Assembly: GCF_001074635.1 (NCBI RefSeq)
Contig: NZ_JUQO01000148.1
Location: forward strand, 1 to 34,143
DNA: 34,143 bases
Origin: Streptococcus mitis
GTDB lineage: Bacteria; Bacillota; Bacilli; Lactobacillales; Streptococcaceae
Direction of reading: 5' to 3'
Part shown: in pieces, positions 32,614 to 34,143 of the stretch
How positions within the stretch are numbered: the first letter of the stretch is position 1
Layout of the letters: every line of letters starts with the position of its first letter
The notes under the pieces: generated by a model
Told to the model about the DNA's origin: nothing
The model's database searches: none
What the model saw: the letters and a program-made list of their open reading frames with translations, nothing else
Translations under genes and position numbers: made by a program

Positions 32614-33891
32614 TTATAGGCTCAATTCTTCTTTCAAAGGCTGTAAGTAGGTCATTTCTTGCTTATTTCTCATCTCCAGTCCTTCTTCAGCTAGCAGGAG
32701 TAAGTCTTTGGAAATTTCAATAATCGTAGTTTCTTCCTCATCTGTAAGCTTTTTCTTAGAAAATTGTCGTCTTAAAAACTTATAATCACAACCAAATTTC
32801 TTAAAGAAAGGTGCTGTTTCTAAGTAAGCTACTAACTTATCTAAATTAACCAACAATCCCAAGTGAAAGGCTGCAGAAGCAAAAGTCCTATCAAGTGGCT
32901 GTGTACACACACTACGAAACTCAACTGTTCCTCGAGTCGTTAAGTCTTGGTACTGGTAACTACGATGAGTTTCAAAATCCTTCTCTTGGGGGTAAATAAG
33001 AATCTCATCCCCATTAAGAGAATATGCTTGGATTTCAGATGTAGCCAAATAGTCCCTAGCCTGAATCGGATAAAAATAATAGGTTTGTTCATCACGTTCC
33101 GCAGTAAAAATTGCAGAATGATCTAGATAATCAAAAAAATCATCCTCATCTTTAAAGAGTCTAGCATTGACACCAACATTCTCTGGATAGATACCATGCA
33201 TAGAGTCTTCCCAGAAAATATCTCTTGAGATTTTTGTATCCCAATCAGCACCTGTAAACTCAGAATTTGCAAATAAATAAGCCTTAGCCCCTTCAATTTG
33301 GGTAAAAGCATTAATCACTCGTAAATAGTTAGACTTTGAAACATCCAACTGTACCTGACTCCCACAGATAAAAGCACCATAGTCAGGGAATTGATGTAAG
33401 TCTGATTTAGTCACATTTCTACTCAAATTCAAATAGTCCATTAACATCTGATAACGTGGATAAGCAACTGGAGTATTCTCATTTTTATCCCAGTTGGGAT
33501 GAATACCACAGCCAACAATAGCATGATTTGATTCAGCTAACTTCTTCTGGATTGCTGTCATATAAATACTAAAACGTTCTTCAACCTCTTGTATCGTTTC
33601 AGACTTACCAAATGCAAACTCAATCGTAGTATAGGAAACTTCAAATAAAATAGCATCCTGACTTACTGGCTCCACTAACTGAATAGGAGTCCCAAAATCA
33701 TCTACCTTTTCGACAGTAAAATCCAAAGCAGAAACTAAATATCGGAATAAGTGTTTGATAACTTCAACATCTGTGGCATCACCTTCCAAATTTACAACAG
33801 GATATTCCAGTTCAATCCCGACAAACAATTCAGGATTTTTTTTAATATTTTTCAAATACCGATGTTTTAATAAATCGATAGAACGAGACAT
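32614..33891 (-). CDS. Glutamate-cysteine ligase-like protein (GCS2-type ATP-dependent carboxylate-amine ligase)
   Basis: 425 residues. Conserved family features: FVGIELEYPVVN near the N-terminus (metal/ATP-binding Glu pair), VQLDVSKSNY, and TTRGTVEFRSVCTQPLDRTF near residue 335. The family joins the gamma-carboxylate of glutamate to the amine of cysteine or another amino compound. No glutathione synthetase domain is fused and no gshB-like gene is adjacent, so the product may be gamma-glutamylcysteine or a different gamma-glutamyl amide. The ATG at 33891 follows AGGGAAG. It is monocistronic, with an extended -10 at 33937-33945 just after the tRNA terminator. Confidence 0.8.
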   Translation of the reverse strand: MSRSIDLLKHRYLKNIKKNPELFVGIELEYPVVNLEGDATDVEVIKHLFRYLVSALDFTVEKVDDFGTPIQLVEPVSQDAILFEVSYTTIEFAFGKSETIQEVEERFSIYMTAIQKKLAESNHAIVGCGIHPNWDKNENTPVAYPRYQMLMDYLNLSRNVTKSDLHQFPDYGAFICGSQVQLDVSKSNYLRVINAFTQIEGAKAYLFANSEFTGADWDTKISRDIFWEDSMHGIYPENVGVNARLFKDEDDFFDYLDHSAIFTAERDEQTYYFYPIQARDYLATSEIQAYSLNGDEILIYPQEKDFETHRSYQYQDLTTRGTVEFRSVCTQPLDRTFASAAFHLGLLVNLDKLVAYLETAPFFKKFGCDYKFLRRQFSKKKLTDEEETTIIEISKDLLLLAEEGLEMRNKQEMTYLQPLKEELSL

Positions 33892-33936
33892 ACTTCCCTA
33901 CACTTTCATAATCTAAATAAAATTTGAATAACTATC

Positions 33937-33945
33937 ATTATACCA
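33937..33945 (-). promoter_or_regulatory. Extended -10 promoter of the GCS2-like gene
   Basis: Minus strand TGGTATAAT, about 45 bases before the start codon. The -35 region overlaps the T-run of the tRNA terminator. Confidence 0.6.
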
Positions 33946-33954
33946 AAAATAATA

Positions 33955-33986
33955 TAAAAAAGGAACGAAGATTTACAACGTTCCTT
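33955..33986 (-). terminator. Rho-independent terminator of the tRNA unit
   Basis: Minus strand AAGGAACG, 11-nt loop, CGTTCCTT followed by TTTT, 13 bases past tRNA-Leu. Confidence 0.9.
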
Positions 33987-33998
33987 AACTTTATACTA

Positions 33999-34082
33999 TA
34001 CCGGCGGCCGGGGTCGAACCGGCACGTCCTTGCGGACACTGGATTTTGAGTCCAGCGCGTCTGCCAATTCCGCCACGCCGGC
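33999..34082 (-). tRNA. tRNA-Leu (anticodon CAA)
   Basis: 84 bases with a seven-base acceptor stem (GCCGGCG / CGCCGGT, G-U at the first pair), an anticodon stem CTGGA / TCCAG around loop CTCAAAA (anticodon CAA, reading UUG), a long variable arm (TGTCCGCAAGGACG) and the T-loop GTTCGACCC. The CCA end is not encoded. It lies 9 bases downstream of the tRNA-Gln gene. Confidence 0.97.
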
Positions 34083-34091
34083 AAATAGTAA

Positions 34092-34143
34092 CTGGGGTAG
34101 CTGGATTCGAACCAACGCATGAGGGAGTCAAAGTCCCTTGCCT
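34092..34143 (-). tRNA. tRNA-Gln (anticodon UUG), 5' end beyond the window
   Basis: The 3' part is present: anticodon loop CTTTGAC (anticodon UUG), T-arm GGTTCGAATCC and acceptor TACCCCA with discriminator G. The acceptor 5' strand and D-arm are cut off by the window edge. It forms a tRNA operon with the following tRNA-Leu. Confidence 0.93.

Noticed and set aside
33938..34120. Minus-strand 60-codon open frame
   Set aside because: It runs across the tRNA-Leu gene and its terminator, so it is not a protein gene.

Overview
The window reads as chromosome of a mitis-group Streptococcus (S. pneumoniae / S. mitis / S. pseudopneumoniae relatives). The evidence is low-GC DNA, two BOX-type repeats, a ComX-dependent comG operon, and adhE, ptpA, yajC, tkt, khpB-yidC-rnpA, ackA, nagA, tgt, pcp and thrC in the order I recall from pneumococcus. 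All genes lie on the minus strand except one DUF975-type membrane protein (24977-25834). The pneumococcal ascorbate (ula) operon that I recall next to tkt is absent here, which fits S. mitis or a related non-pneumococcal species better. This comparison is from memory and was not computed.

Layout: 1-1172 holds a BOX remnant and an HTH/TPR-type regulator that may be peptide-responsive. 1186-5382 holds fermentative adhE behind a long leader full of Rex-like half-sites, a MORN membrane protein overlapping a low-molecular-weight tyrosine phosphatase, and yajC. 5550-6778 is the only clearly accessory-looking stretch: a secreted protein of unknown function, a 66-residue two-helix membrane protein, and degenerate coding debris. 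7012-9727 holds transketolase and an unknown protein. 9778-11952 is rnpA-yidC-khpB (RNA processing, membrane insertion, and the StkP-linked RNA-binding protein). 12102-18684 holds acetate kinase, two methyltransferases and the complete comGA-GG transformation-pilus operon, read from a cin-box at 18705. 18761-25857 holds DUF1033, a zinc alcohol dehydrogenase, nagA under a NagR-like operator, an OatA/Adr-like peptidoglycan O-acetyltransferase, tgt and the divergent DUF975 gene. 25861-33891 holds pcp, a DUF1304-MarR pair with tandem operators, a second BOX, a LysM wall protein, an HAD phosphatase, a MATE transporter, thrC and a GCS2-like glutamate-cysteine ligase. The window ends in tRNA-Leu(CAA) and a partial tRNA-Gln(UUG).

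Functional themes: mixed-acid fermentation (adhE with Rex-like sites, ackA with a cre site overlapping its promoter), cell-wall amino-sugar handling and modification (nagA, O-acetyltransferase, LysM protein with a WalR-like box), and natural competence (comG). No CRISPR array, complete insertion sequence, rRNA or replication origin was seen. The best candidate for something undescribed is the secreted-protein/small-membrane-protein cassette at 5597-6432.
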